DNA of 64,000 nt. It comes from Advenella mimigardefordensis DPN7 (GTDB lineage: Bacteria; Pseudomonadota; Gammaproteobacteria; Burkholderiales; Burkholderiaceae_B). The stretch is taken from NCBI RefSeq assembly GCF_000521505.1, contig NZ_CP003915.1:3100001-3164000 (forward strand), read 5' to 3'. The notes beneath the pieces are model-generated. The model was not told where the DNA came from and searched no databases. It was given only the letters and a program-made list of their open reading frames with translations. A program made the translations under genes and the position numbers. Below, in pieces: positions 9,092 through 18,449 of this stretch. Position 1 is the stretch's first letter. Each line of letters opens with the position of its first letter.

Positions 9092-10051
9092 TCAGTTCAG
9101 CACCTCGGCAGACTGCCTTGCAGCCTGCACTTTTGCAAACAACGCTTCCATGGTTTCTTCCAGCGGCTGCAGACTGGTATCCAGATGCACATCGGCCTTG
9201 CTATAGAAGGCCACCCTGCCCTCCAGAATCAGCTTCAGGTCCTGCATGGCCTCCTTGCTGCCGGACATGGGACGAAAATCCCCCTGAGCAATGACGCGGT
9301 CCATGTGCTCGCGCGGTGTCGCCTGCAGCCACACCGTCAGGCAATGCTCCAGTAAATTGTTATAGGTGGCGGCCTCGGATACCAGTCCGCCCGGCGTTGC
9401 AATGACCACTTCAGGATAAAGCTGAATGGTTTCCTCCAGCGCGCGCCGCTCGTAGCGACGATAGGCCACGGGGCCATATAGCGAATGTATTTCGTTGATG
9501 CTGCAGCCGGTAGTTTGTTCTATCTCATGCGACAGTTCAATAAACGGATAACCAAGCCGGTCGGCCAGCATACGACCCAGCGTGGATTTGCCCGCGCCGC
9601 GCAGTCCAATGAGGGCAATGCGCGACAGCCGCGAACCCGGGTTCTTATCCGCGCCGAACAATTCAATCAGCCGCAGCCGCACCTTATGCAGATCCTTCTC
9701 GCTGCGATTCTCCAGCAGCTCCCGGATCATCAGCCATTCCGGCGAAGACGTCGTGACGTCGCCAATCAGCTCAGCCAGAGAGCAGGTGAGCGCCTGCGCA
9801 ACCTGATGCAGCACCAGAATGGTGGCGTTGCCGGTACCCAGTTCAAGATTGGCCATATGGCGCTCCGAAATACCGGCGAGGCTGGCCAGCTTTTTACGCG
9901 TGATCCCCTTGCGTGCGCGCAGCGAGCGTATCCGCTCTCCCAGCGCCCGCAGTAAGGGCGTCTTGTCTTCCATCGGGTCTATTTCAAATGAATTTTCCAG
10001 CGTCATAGCGTGCCATTTCGTAAATCGGGAGCTAGTGTTTTCCCTAAACAT
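9092..10051 (-). CDS. boxR: BoxR-type regulator: XRE helix-turn-helix fused to shikimate-kinase-like domain
   Basis: BoxR represses box genes and responds to benzoyl-CoA in Azoarcus. The 319-residue reading has an XRE HTH at about residues 36-95 (LGERIRSLRARKGITRKKLA; ISERHMANLELGTGNAT), then a shikimate-kinase-like P-loop domain with GLRGAGKS at residues 149-156. In this family that domain binds the CoA effector rather than acting as a kinase. The start is uncertain: ATGs at 10051, 10006 and 9973 are all in frame and none has a clear Shine-Dalgarno; all precede the HTH. It lies directly upstream of boxC on the same strand. Confidence 0.92.
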   Translation of the reverse strand: MFRENTSSRFTKWHAMTLENSFEIDPMEDKTPLLRALGERIRSLRARKGITRKKLASLAGISERHMANLELGTGNATILVLHQVAQALTCSLAELIGDVTTSSPEWLMIRELLENRSEKDLHKVRLRLIELFGADKNPGSRLSRIALIGLRGAGKSTLGRMLADRLGYPFIELSHEIEQTTGCSINEIHSLYGPVAYRRYERRALEETIQLYPEVVIATPGGLVSEAATYNNLLEHCLTVWLQATPREHMDRVIAQGDFRPMSGSKEAMQDLKLILEGRVAFYSKADVHLDTSLQPLEETMEALFAKVQAARQSAEVLN

Positions 10052-10063
10052 TGAGCAAAAATC

Positions 10064-10092
10064 TTGACTGATTTTAACTGCATGCCTATCTT
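10064..10092 (+). promoter_or_regulatory. Predicted sigma-70 promoter of the DUF4863-ligase-transport arm
   Basis: TTGACT (10064-10069) and TATCTT (10087-10092) are separated by 17 bases. A TGCA half-site at 10079-10082 lies in the spacer, as in the boxC promoter. The start would fall near 10099, directly before the BoxR-type operator. Confidence 0.6.
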
Positions 10093-10102
10093 ATCATCTA
10101 CA

Positions 10103-10116
10103 TGCAAAATAATGCA
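10103..10116 (+). promoter_or_regulatory. BoxR-type operator TGCA-N6-TGCA in the boxR/ligase divergent region
   Basis: TGCAAAATAATGCA fits the TGCA-N6-TGCA operator. It follows the predicted plus-strand start and also lies in the boxR upstream region, so it could serve both repression of the ligase arm and autoregulation. Confidence 0.7.
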
Positions 10117-10151
10117 CGAAAAAAAAATCAGATGTTAAGGAGACTTTCAGC

Positions 10152-10622
10152 ATGCGTGAACAGTTCGACACGCTCATCCAGGCAGTAACCCGACAGATTG
10201 CAGACCGTACTCTGGATGATACGTTACAGGCCTGGCTGAATCAGCACTATGGTGCGCAGAGCGAATGGTATCGCGATATCAGCGCAGCCTGTACCAAGGG
10301 GGTGCAGGATGGCTGGATGTGTAAACACGAAGCGCAGGGGCTCAAATACGGTCGGGTGACCAAACCATCAGACGAGACCTGTGGTTTTTCCGTGGACGTG
10401 GTGAGCATGCAGGACATTCGTGGTCCGCACCACCGTCATCCCAATGGGGAAATCGACCTGATTATGCCGCTTACCCCCGGCGCCCGGTTTGATGGCTGCG
10501 AAGCAGGCTGGAAGGTTTACGGCCCCGACTCTGCGCATTGCCCCACCGTAAGCAACGGTGCAGCCCATGTGCTGTATCTGCTGCCGGACGGAAAAATAGA
10601 ATTCACAGCACAACAGCAATGA
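10152..10622 (+). CDS. DUF4863-family small protein of the box cluster
   Basis: This 156-residue soluble protein starts at an ATG with a good Shine-Dalgarno (AAGGAG). It has a cupin-like centre rich in metal-ligand residues (GPHHRHPNGEIDLIMPL, about residues 93-109) and a conserved GWKVYGPDSAHCPTVSNG segment. I place it in the DUF4863 family, whose characterised member, as far as I recall, is the 4-hydroxylaminobenzoate lyase PnbB; that activity is not implied here. Being first in the operon with benzoate-CoA ligase and under the BoxR operator, it probably has an auxiliary role in arylate-CoA metabolism. Confidence in the family is moderate and in any reaction low. Confidence 0.75.
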   Translation: MREQFDTLIQAVTRQIADRTLDDTLQAWLNQHYGAQSEWYRDISAACTKGVQDGWMCKHEAQGLKYGRVTKPSDETCGFSVDVVSMQDIRGPHHRHPNGEIDLIMPLTPGARFDGCEAGWKVYGPDSAHCPTVSNGAAHVLYLLPDGKIEFTAQQQ

Positions 10623-10748
10623 GCGGTCTGAGCCGATATCCGGATTGCACTAAACCGATATCGACCCAATGATGCTCATCCTTTGCGGCAGTGCCAACAA
10701 CTTTAAATGCACTGACAGCGGATAGCCAGGCATTTAGCGGAGCGAACC

Positions 10749-12323
10749 ATGCAGACCCCTGAAAACAGCAATCAGTTCAATATTGCAGACTATCTGATAC
10801 AAACCAACCAGAACCGTCTGGAGCGCCTTGCGTATATTGATGACAAGGGCACGTTGACCTATGCCGCACTTTTTGACAAAGTGCGGTGCCTGGCCGCCGT
10901 ACTGAAACAGTTGGGCGTGCATCGCGAGGAGCGGGTACTGTTGCTGATGAACGATTGCACAGACTGGCCTGTCGCCTTTCTGGGCGCCATTCATGCGGGA
11001 ATCGTACCGGTTGCCATCAACACCCTGCTGAAGCCTCAGGACTATAAATATATTATTGAAGACAGTCGCTGCCAGGCTGCTCTGGTGTCGGCTTCACTGC
11101 TACCGGTGCTCACCGAAGCCATGAGCGACGCCGAACACGAAATCAAGCATATCCTCGTATCGCGCCCGCAGGGCGAACTCTCGCACGGCCAGTTGAGTAT
11201 GGACGAGGCACTGGCAGCGGCTACGCCCTGTCACCGCCCCTGTAGCACCAAGGCCGACGAACCGGCCTTCTGGTTATATTCTTCAGGGTCGACCGGCAAG
11301 CCTAAAGGCACGATACACAGTCACGCCAACCCGTACTGGACCATTCGCTATTATGCGCAGGACCTGCTGCACCTGACCGAGACAGACCGGATTCTCTCGG
11401 CCGCCAAGCTGTTTTTCGCCTACGGCCTCGGCAACGCCCTGACCTTCCCTCTCGGGGTTGGCGCCAGCGTGATTCTGATCGAAGGCCGTCCGACGCCGGA
11501 TGCGGTATTCGACGCCATGCGCAGGCACCAGCCAACCATTTTTTGCGGCGCACCTACCGGTTATGCGGGCATGCTGGCCGCTGCCAACACTCCCACACGC
11601 GACGAAGTCCAATTGCGTATGTGTTCCTCCGCCGGAGAAGCATTGCCTCGTGAACTGGGCGAACGCTTCACGGCTCATTTCGGCTGTCATATCATCGATG
11701 GTATTGGTTCAACAGAAATGCTGCATATTTTTCTATCCAACCGGCCCGATGACATCCACTATGGCACCACAGGAAAACCCGTACCGGGCTATGAACTGGA
11801 GCTTCGCGACGAGCAAGGTGCTATCGTCGCAGATGGAGAAATCGGTGATCTCTACATCAAGGGAAAAAGCGCAGCCCTTATGTATTGGAACAACCGGGAA
11901 AAAACAAGAGCAACTTTTCAGGGGGAGTGGACCAAAAGTGGCGACAAGTATTCGCGCGATGCCGAAGGCTATTACACCTATGCGGGCCGCAGTGACGACA
12001 TGCTGAAGGTGAGTGGACAATATGTGTCTCCGTTCGAAGTGGAGGCCACGCTCATTGAGCATGAAGCGGTTCTGGAGGCCGCCGTCATCGGCGTCACCGA
12101 TTCGCAGGGTCTGGTCAAGACCCGCGCCTATGTGGTCCTCAAGGAATCAGCACCGCCCGCCGACGACACACTCAGGGACGCGCTCAAAGCGTTTGTCAAA
12201 TCCCGACTGGCGCCACACAAATATCCACGCAGCATTGAATTTCTGGAAGAGTTACCCAAAACAGCAACGGGAAAAATCCAGCGCTTCCGGCTGCGTGAAC
12301 TGAATCAGCATGAAGTGGCGTAA
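10749..12323 (+). CDS. bclA: Benzoate-CoA ligase
   Basis: This 524-residue adenylate-forming enzyme activates benzoate to benzoyl-CoA with ATP, the first step of the box route. It shows the P-loop-like YSSGSTGKPKG motif (about residues 176-186), the IDGIGSTEMLHIF acyl-adenylate motif, the YTYAGRSDDMLKVSGQYVSP hinge and the C-terminal catalytic lysine in KTATGKIQRF. Length and motifs match the BadA/BclA family. It lies 126 bp after the DUF4863 gene and is followed by a five-gene ABC importer, consistent with an uptake-and-activation operon. Confidence 0.93.
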   Translation: MQTPENSNQFNIADYLIQTNQNRLERLAYIDDKGTLTYAALFDKVRCLAAVLKQLGVHREERVLLLMNDCTDWPVAFLGAIHAGIVPVAINTLLKPQDYKYIIEDSRCQAALVSASLLPVLTEAMSDAEHEIKHILVSRPQGELSHGQLSMDEALAAATPCHRPCSTKADEPAFWLYSSGSTGKPKGTIHSHANPYWTIRYYAQDLLHLTETDRILSAAKLFFAYGLGNALTFPLGVGASVILIEGRPTPDAVFDAMRRHQPTIFCGAPTGYAGMLAAANTPTRDEVQLRMCSSAGEALPRELGERFTAHFGCHIIDGIGSTEMLHIFLSNRPDDIHYGTTGKPVPGYELELRDEQGAIVADGEIGDLYIKGKSAALMYWNNREKTRATFQGEWTKSGDKYSRDAEGYYTYAGRSDDMLKVSGQYVSPFEVEATLIEHEAVLEAAVIGVTDSQGLVKTRAYVVLKESAPPADDTLRDALKAFVKSRLAPHKYPRSIEFLEELPKTATGKIQRFRLRELNQHEVA

Positions 12324-12464
12324 GCCATCATATAAAAGACAGGCATTGCGGGCTACGCCGTAAGCCTGGGCAGACAATATCAGAACGCGACCAGCGGTAT
12401 CGTTCGTGGCAATACCAAGAAGCAGTCATCATAAAAAACAGCTGTACATTCAGGAGACAGGATA

Positions 12465-13634
12465 ATGAATAATGTGAAAAAAGCCACGCTTGCGACGGCG
12501 ATCGTACTGGCCGGGGGATTGGGTCAGGCAGCGCAGGCCGAGGTGAAGGTGGGCCTTATGCTGCCGGCCACAGGGACCTATGCGGCGCTTGGCAAGGCGA
12601 TCGAAAATGGGTTTAAACTGTACGTAGAGGAACAGGGCGGCAAGCTGGGCGGCCAGGAGATACAGTATTTCTCAGTCGATGACGAATCCGATCCGGCCAA
12701 GGCGCCAGAGAACACCAATCGACTGGTGCAGCGCGACAAGGTTGATGTGCTGGTTGGCACCGTGCATTCGGGCGTGGCCATGGGCATGGCCAAGATCGCT
12801 CGTGACAGTGGCGTCATCTACATTATTCCCAATGCGGGTGCAGATATGCTGACCGGACCGCTATGCGCCAAAAACATTTTCCGCAGCTCATTCACCAATT
12901 GGCAACCGGCCTATGGCATGGGCATAGTCGCTGCCGAAAAGCAAAAGCATAAAACCGCCGTTACCATCAACTGGAAATATGCTGCCGGTACCGAAGCGGC
13001 CAATGGCTTTCGCGAAGGCTTCGAATCCAAGGGCGGCAAGGTAATCAAGGAACTCACGCTCCCCTTCCCTAACGTTGAATTCCAGTCACTGCTGACGGAA
13101 ATCTCTGCATTGAAACCCGATGCTGTCTTTGCCTTCTTTGCCGGCGGTGGTGCGGTTAAATTCGTGAAGGATTATGACGCATCGGGTCTGCGCAAGACCA
13201 TTCCCCTCTATGGCCCGGGCTTTCTGACCGACGGCACTTTGCAGGCTCAGGGCGATGCCGCCAAAGGCATGCTGACTACCCTGCACTATGCTGATGAACT
13301 GGACAACCCGAAAGACACGGCATTCCGCAAGCAATATCAGGACAAGTACAGCATGGAACCAGACGTCTATGCTGTGCAGGGTTACGACGCAGCTCAGTTG
13401 CTGGCAGCCGGCCTGAACAATGCCAAGGGTGATATCAAGAACAAAGATGCCGTTATCGAGGGCATGGAACAGGCTAAAGTAGACAGCCCTCGCGGTGCGT
13501 TCACCATGTCCAAAGCACACAATCCGATACAGAATATTTATCTGCGCGAAGTTGTCGGTACGCACAATAAAAATCTGGGTATCGCAGTAGCCAATCTGGA
13601 AGATCCGGCCAAAGGCTGCAAGTTGAGCAAATAA
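12465..13634 (+). CDS. ABC transporter periplasmic receptor, benzoate/branched-chain type (Peripla_BP_6)
   Basis: This 389-residue receptor has a Sec signal peptide (cleavage after AAQA, about residue 25) and a LivJ-type two-lobe fold beginning VKVGLMLPATGTYAALG. Two cysteines, one in GPLCAKNIF and one near the C-terminus (KGCKLSK), recur in its two paralogues in this window and may form a disulfide. The ATG follows AGGAGACAGGATA. It heads the importer genes, separated from the permeases by a strong hairpin. The benzoate substrate is inferred from the neighbouring ligase and box genes. Confidence 0.9.
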   Translation: MNNVKKATLATAIVLAGGLGQAAQAEVKVGLMLPATGTYAALGKAIENGFKLYVEEQGGKLGGQEIQYFSVDDESDPAKAPENTNRLVQRDKVDVLVGTVHSGVAMGMAKIARDSGVIYIIPNAGADMLTGPLCAKNIFRSSFTNWQPAYGMGIVAAEKQKHKTAVTINWKYAAGTEAANGFREGFESKGGKVIKELTLPFPNVEFQSLLTEISALKPDAVFAFFAGGGAVKFVKDYDASGLRKTIPLYGPGFLTDGTLQAQGDAAKGMLTTLHYADELDNPKDTAFRKQYQDKYSMEPDVYAVQGYDAAQLLAAGLNNAKGDIKNKDAVIEGMEQAKVDSPRGAFTMSKAHNPIQNIYLREVVGTHNKNLGIAVANLEDPAKGCKLSK

Positions 13635-13638
13635 ACCG

Positions 13639-13678
13639 AAAGTGCAGGCACATCGGCTGCTCCCTGTGCCTGCACTTT
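13639..13678 (+). terminator. Strong hairpin between receptor and permease genes
   Basis: Perfect 14-bp arms AAAGTGCAGGCACA (13639-13652) and TGTGCCTGCACTTT (13665-13678) enclose a 12-nt loop directly after the receptor stop. The following TTTATTTCGG is a weak U-tract. It probably attenuates read-through or protects the receptor mRNA, as seen between other receptor and permease genes. Confidence 0.75.
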
Positions 13679-13692
13679 ATTTCGGATCGCAT

Positions 13693-14562
13693 ATGGATAT
13701 AACAACATTTCTGATTCAGTGTCTGAACAGTGTGCAGTACGGGCTGCTGCTGTTTCTGATTGCCAGCGGGCTGACACTGATCTTCGGCATCATGGGCGTC
13801 ATCAATCTGGCGCATGGCAGTTTCTTCATGATCGGCGCCTACCTGATCTATGCGTTGAGCATGTATATCGGAAATTTCGCTGTTGCGCTAATTCTGGGCA
13901 TTATGCTGGCGCTGGCCTTCGGCTACTTGCTGGAGTGGGGATTCTTCAGCTATTTATATGAGCGCGAGCATTTGCTGCAGGTACTGATGACCTATGGACT
14001 GATTCTGGTATTTGAAGCGCTGCGCAGCATACTGCTGGGCGACGATGTGCATGGCGTCAGCCCGCCGGGCTGGCTGGCCGGCTCCATCCCACTGGGTAAT
14101 GGTCTGAGCTATCCGGTGTACCGTCTGTTCATTTCGGTGGTCTGTCTGGTGATCGCAATTGGCATGTACCTGTTACTGAAGCATACCCGGCTTGGCATGA
14201 AAATCCGCGCTGGCGCTACCAACCGCGAGATGGTGCAGTCGCTGGGCGTCAATATCTCAGTACTGTATCGCACGGTATTTGCCGCCGGTGTGGCATTGGC
14301 CATCTTTGCCGGCATGCTCTCGGCACCGGTGTCATCCGTCTACCCCGGCATGGGCGGCAATGAATTGATTATCTGTTTCGTCGTTGTGGTTATCGGCGGC
14401 ATCGGATCCATCAAAGGCGCACTTATTGCGGCGCTGCTGATCGGCTTCGTAGACACCTTTGGCAAAGTACTGTGGCCTGAAGGCGCTGGTGCGCTGGTCT
14501 ATCTGCTGATGGTGCTGGTGCTGCTATTCAAGCCCCAGGGCCTGTTCAAACAGGGGACCTGA
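13693..14562 (+). CDS. Branched-chain-type ABC transporter permease (LivH family)
   Basis: This 289-residue inner-membrane permease has about eight hydrophobic segments and the LivH-type sequences LTLIFGIMGVINLAHGSFFM near the N-terminus and VVVIGGIGSIKGALIAALLI near the C-terminus. I start at the ATG at 13693 because the membrane domain begins there; an upstream in-frame start would read through the hairpin. It is followed after two bases by the LivM-type permease. Confidence 0.9.
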   Translation: MDITTFLIQCLNSVQYGLLLFLIASGLTLIFGIMGVINLAHGSFFMIGAYLIYALSMYIGNFAVALILGIMLALAFGYLLEWGFFSYLYEREHLLQVLMTYGLILVFEALRSILLGDDVHGVSPPGWLAGSIPLGNGLSYPVYRLFISVVCLVIAIGMYLLLKHTRLGMKIRAGATNREMVQSLGVNISVLYRTVFAAGVALAIFAGMLSAPVSSVYPGMGGNELIICFVVVVIGGIGSIKGALIAALLIGFVDTFGKVLWPEGAGALVYLLMVLVLLFKPQGLFKQGT

Positions 14563-14564
14563 CC

Positions 14565-15554
14565 ATGATTACAAAAAACAATCTGTTTGTGTGGATCGTT
14601 GGCCTTGCTCTGCTGGCCGCACTACCGCTGTTGCCCGAGCCGATTGGCAGCAAGTACCACGGTGATCTGGTCACCAAAATAATGATCCTGAGCATTTTTG
14701 CGCTCAGCCTGCAATTGCTGGTGGGGTTCACCGGTCTGGTAAGTCTGGGGCATGCCGCCTTTCTGGGCTTTGCCGCCTATATGGTCGCCACCTTCTCGCC
14801 TGAATCAGAAGCCGGCAACGGCTGGCTGCTGATGGCTATTTGTGTTGGTGGCGCAGGGCTGCTGGCCCTGCTGATCGGCCTGCTGGTCATGCGCAGCTAT
14901 GGCGTTTATTTCATCATGGTCACACTCGCCTTCGGCCAGCTGGTCTACTTTGTTTTTCATGACATCAAGATCTTCGGTGGCTCCGACGGCACCTATATCT
15001 ATTTCAAACCTGATTTTTCCATTTTGCAGTGGCAGCCCTTCGACCTTGAATCGGGCAATACCTTTTACTGGTTTACGCTGATATTGCTGATAATCACGGT
15101 CATCATTCTGCAGCTGATTCTGCGTTCCCGCCTGGGCCATGCCTTTGTGGGCATCAAGCACAACCAGTTACGCATGCGCGCCGCCGGGTTCGAGTCAACG
15201 GCGTACAAGATTGCCAGTTTTGTTATCAGCGGCATGCTGGCAGGCCTGGCCGGTTTTCTGTACGCATGCCAGTACGGTTACGTTAATCCGGAACTGCTGT
15301 CGTGGCATCAGTCCGGCAATGTATTGCTCATGATTATTCTGGGTGGTCTGGGCAGCCTGGGCGGAGCCATTATCGGCGCCTTCGCGTTCGTGTTGCTGTC
15401 TGAATGGTTTACCGCTATCACCAAACACTGGCAACTTCTGTTGGGCGCGTTTATTATTTTTGTGGTTATGCTGATGCCCTATGGTCTGGCCGGCCTGCCC
15501 CGGCAATTGCGGGAATGGCGTGCTCGCCACACACACAAGCAAGGGGCGAACTGA
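14565..15554 (+). CDS. Branched-chain-type ABC transporter permease (LivM family)
   Basis: This 329-residue inner-membrane protein is the second permease of the importer. It contains the LivM pattern LSLQLLVGFTGLVSLGHAAF (about residues 47-66) and the GGLGSLGGAIIGAFAF segment near the C-terminus. It starts two bases after the LivH gene and its stop overlaps the ATPase ATG by one base, so the four transport genes are tightly coupled. Confidence 0.9.
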   Translation: MITKNNLFVWIVGLALLAALPLLPEPIGSKYHGDLVTKIMILSIFALSLQLLVGFTGLVSLGHAAFLGFAAYMVATFSPESEAGNGWLLMAICVGGAGLLALLIGLLVMRSYGVYFIMVTLAFGQLVYFVFHDIKIFGGSDGTYIYFKPDFSILQWQPFDLESGNTFYWFTLILLIITVIILQLILRSRLGHAFVGIKHNQLRMRAAGFESTAYKIASFVISGMLAGLAGFLYACQYGYVNPELLSWHQSGNVLLMIILGGLGSLGGAIIGAFAFVLLSEWFTAITKHWQLLLGAFIIFVVMLMPYGLAGLPRQLREWRARHTHKQGAN

Positions 15555-16330
15555 TGACAACTGCATTACTTGAAGCGAGGAATGTGACCCGCAAGTTCGG
15601 TGCACTGGTTGCCGTTAATAAAGTATCTCTACAACTGCACGAACGAGAAATCCTGGCAGTCATTGGCACAAACGGGGCCGGCAAATCCACCCTCACTTAT
15701 TTGCTGTCCGGTGAACTGCCGCTAAGTGATGGCCAGGTGTACTTGCGTGGTAAGGACATCAGCAAATGGTCACAGCCGGCCCGTTCACAGGCGGGTGTCG
15801 GCCGCAGCTATCAGCGCAATAATATTTTCCTGCCGCTGAGCGTGCGCGAAAACTGCCGTCTGGCCGCCCAGGCCAAGATCCAGAAACCATGGCAATTCTG
15901 GACGGCCGCGCAACATTGCCGACGCAGCCTGGAGATGGCTGATCACGCGCTGGAACAGGCGGGCCTGAGCCGGTATGCAACAACCATTGCGGCCAATCTA
16001 TCGCATGGGCAGAAACGGCAGCTCGAAGTAGCCATGTGTCTGGCTCAGCAACCCGAAGTGCTGTTACTGGACGAGCCGCTGGCAGGCATGGGAGCGGAAG
16101 AATCCGAACGCATGCTGACCTTGTTGCACAACCTGAAAAAGAACCTGGCCGTTTTACTGATCGAGCATGACATGGATGCGGTTTTTGCCGTTGCTGACCG
16201 CCTGACAGTCATGGTTAATGGCGCAGTGCTGGCCAGCGGACTGCCGCATGAAATTCGCAACAATACCGCTGTACAGACAGCCTATCTGGGCGAGAGCGAT
16301 CACGCAACAGCGCCGTTAAGACCGAACTGA
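15554..16330 (+). CDS. Branched-chain-type ABC transporter ATPase (LivG family)
   Basis: This 258-residue cytoplasmic ATPase has Walker A GTNGAGKST (about residues 36-44), the signature LSHGQKRQLE, and Walker B VLLLDEPLAGMG. The ATG at 15554 overlaps the preceding stop (TGATG) and follows AAGGGGCGA; a longer upstream frame lies inside the permease gene and is rejected. With the LivF homologue it powers import through the LivHM-type pore. Confidence 0.9.
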   Translation: MTTALLEARNVTRKFGALVAVNKVSLQLHEREILAVIGTNGAGKSTLTYLLSGELPLSDGQVYLRGKDISKWSQPARSQAGVGRSYQRNNIFLPLSVRENCRLAAQAKIQKPWQFWTAAQHCRRSLEMADHALEQAGLSRYATTIAANLSHGQKRQLEVAMCLAQQPEVLLLDEPLAGMGAEESERMLTLLHNLKKNLAVLLIEHDMDAVFAVADRLTVMVNGAVLASGLPHEIRNNTAVQTAYLGESDHATAPLRPN

Positions 16331-16331
16331 T

Positions 16332-17060
16332 ATGAGCGATGCAACCATGACAGATGACATTATCCGCGCGCACGACATTCATGCCTGGTACGGTTCCAGC
16401 CACATATTGCATGGCATTGACTTTCACCTGCAACGCGGCGAAACCGTAGGCCTGCTGGGCCGCAACGGCATGGGCAAGTCCACGCTTATCCGCAGCCTGC
16501 TGGGCCATGTCAAACAGCGCAGCGGGCGGATCGAACTGCAGCAACAGGCCATGTCCGGTGCCCGTCCCTATCAGGCAGCGCGCCTGGGCATTGCCTATGT
16601 CCCTGAAGGCCGTGGCATATTCCCTAACCTGACAGTGCGCGAAAATCTGCTGATGTGCGCACGCACGGGCCGTGACGGGACGACAGCGTGGGACTTCGAA
16701 CGGATCCTGCAAACCTTTCCCCGACTGGCAGAACGGCTGGACAATATGGGTGACCAGCTCTCCGGCGGCGAACAGCAGATGCTCTCGATTGGGCGGGCGC
16801 TGATGACCAATCCGGATGCCATTATTCTGGACGAAGCCACCGAAGGCCTGGCGCCGCTGATTGTGGAAGAAATCTGGCGTGTCATCGGAATTATTCGCAA
16901 CAGCGGTCTGGCAACCATGGTGGTGGATCGCAATTATCGCAAGGTCATGGATCAGGCGGACCGGCTGGTCGTTCTGGAAAAAGGCCGGGTGGTCCTGGAA
17001 GGCGATGCCCGCCAGTTGCGCAGCGACCCTTCGCAAATTCATCAATATCTGGGCGTTTGA
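16332..17060 (+). CDS. Branched-chain-type ABC transporter ATPase (LivF family)
   Basis: This 242-residue ATPase carries Walker A GRNGMGKST (about residues 44-52), the signature LSGGEQQMLS and Walker B AIILDEATEGLAP. It begins one base after the LivG-type gene. It completes the benzoate-type importer. A stem-loop and a second receptor gene follow. Confidence 0.9.
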   Translation: MSDATMTDDIIRAHDIHAWYGSSHILHGIDFHLQRGETVGLLGRNGMGKSTLIRSLLGHVKQRSGRIELQQQAMSGARPYQAARLGIAYVPEGRGIFPNLTVRENLLMCARTGRDGTTAWDFERILQTFPRLAERLDNMGDQLSGGEQQMLSIGRALMTNPDAIILDEATEGLAPLIVEEIWRVIGIIRNSGLATMVVDRNYRKVMDQADRLVVLEKGRVVLEGDARQLRSDPSQIHQYLGV

Positions 17061-17106
17061 CCTGAACGTTTTACGATGGCATATCGCGCCCGACGAAGCA
17101 ACACGG

Positions 17107-17135
17107 CCAGACGGACATCAGACGTACCCGTCTGG
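17107..17135 (+). other. Short stem-loop after the LivF-type gene
   Basis: CCAGACGG (17107-17114) and CCGTCTGG (17128-17135) form a perfect 8-bp stem with a 13-nt loop in the 159-bp gap before the second receptor. No T-run follows, so it is not a typical intrinsic terminator; it may be an mRNA stabiliser. Confidence 0.35.
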
Positions 17136-17219
17136 CATCTACCAGCAACGGGCAGGCGATCAGCCATAAGCCCCTGGCCAAAACACTGTCCTGAGAGACA
17201 GTACCAATAGGAGAGACAG

Positions 17220-18449
17220 ATGAACTATACCCCTGCAATCAAACTGGCCACAGGCGTGCTGTTTGCCGGTTCCGGCATAGCCCATGCCGCCGGCATTTCC
17301 GATGATGTCATCCGTATCGGTTTCCTGACCGATATCTCGGGCGTCTATGCCGACTATGACGGCCAGGGCGGTGTGCAGGCGATTCGCATGGCAATCGAGG
17401 ACGCTGGTGGCAGTATCGATGGCAAAAAAATTGAACTGCTTTATGCCGATCATCAGAACAAGGCCGATGTGGCTGCAGCCAAGTCCCGCGAATGGGTAGA
17501 CGTAAACAAAGTGGATATCCTGATTGGCGGGACCAATTCTGCGGTCAGTCTGGCGATGGCCAATGTTGCCACGGAAAAGAAAAAGGTGTTTATCTCTACC
17601 GGCGGCGGCACCTCCGCGCTGACCGGCAAACAATGCTCTCCCTATATTATTCACTACACGTATTCGACCGATGCACTGGCCAATGGCACGGGTAAATCCG
17701 TGGTTAAAAATGGCGGCAAGGACTGGTTCTTCATTACGACCGACTATGCCTTTGGCCATGCCCTGGAAGCGGCCACATCCAAAGTGGTGAAAGAAGCCAA
17801 CGGCAGCATCAAGGGCTCGGTCAAAGTGCCGCTTGGCGCTTCCGACTTTTCTTCATATATATTGCAAGCGCAATCTTCCGGTGCAAAAATTCTGGGGATG
17901 GCCAATGCCGGTGGCGATTTTGTGAACGCTGCCAAATCGGCCAATGAATTCGGTTTGAATACCCAGATGAATCTGGTGGGCCTCACGGTGCTGATTCCGG
18001 ACATTCACTCCCTGGGCTTGCAGGTCACCCAGGGGATGTATCTGACCACGCCGTTCTACTGGGATCTGGATGATGATACCCGCAAGTGGAGCGCTGCATA
18101 CCAAAAGGTCGCCAATCGCATTCCCACCTATATTCAGGCCGGTACGTATTCGGCCGTCAGAAATTATCTTGCCGGGGTTGCTGCATTGAAGACCGACGAT
18201 CCCGATGCGATCATGAAGTGGTTCAAGACGGAACGCATCAAAGACTTTTTCGCTAAAGACGCCATCGTGCGTGCTGATGGCCGACTCACCAATCCAATGT
18301 ACCTGATGCAGGTAAAAAAACCGGACGAATCCAAAGCGCCATGGGATTATTATCGGAAAGTGGAAACGCTTTCACCCGATGATCTTTACGGCAAGCCCGA
18401 GAACTCGGACTGCAAACTGGTGCAACAAACTGCAGGAGCAAAATCATGA
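17220..18449 (+). CDS. Second ABC periplasmic receptor (Peripla_BP_6), no dedicated permease
   Basis: This 409-residue receptor has a signal peptide (cleavage near AHAAG, residue about 24) and the LivJ-like start [20 protein letters not shown]. It keeps the two cysteines seen in its paralogues (GKQCSPYII and NSDCKLVQQ). It is much closer to the receptor at 25986 (shared [17 protein letters not shown] and [24 protein letters not shown] blocks) than to the one at 12465. No permease or ATPase follows, so it probably shares the importer upstream. Its stop overlaps the next ATG (ATGA), tying it to the BKACE-family enzyme. Confidence 0.88.
   Translation: MNYTPAIKLATGVLFAGSGIAHAAGISDDVIRIGFLTDISGVYADYDGQGGVQAIRMAIEDAGGSIDGKKIELLYADHQNKADVAAAKSREWVDVNKVDILIGGTNSAVSLAMANVATEKKKVFISTGGGTSALTGKQCSPYIIHYTYSTDALANGTGKSVVKNGGKDWFFITTDYAFGHALEAATSKVVKEANGSIKGSVKVPLGASDFSSYILQAQSSGAKILGMANAGGDFVNAAKSANEFGLNTQMNLVGLTVLIPDIHSLGLQVTQGMYLTTPFYWDLDDDTRKWSAAYQKVANRIPTYIQAGTYSAVRNYLAGVAALKTDDPDAIMKWFKTERIKDFFAKDAIVRADGRLTNPMYLMQVKKPDESKAPWDYYRKVETLSPDDLYGKPENSDCKLVQQTAGAKS

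Noticed and set aside
16215..17045. A 276-codon minus-strand frame.
   Set aside because: It is antisense to the LivF-type ATPase with intact Walker motifs.
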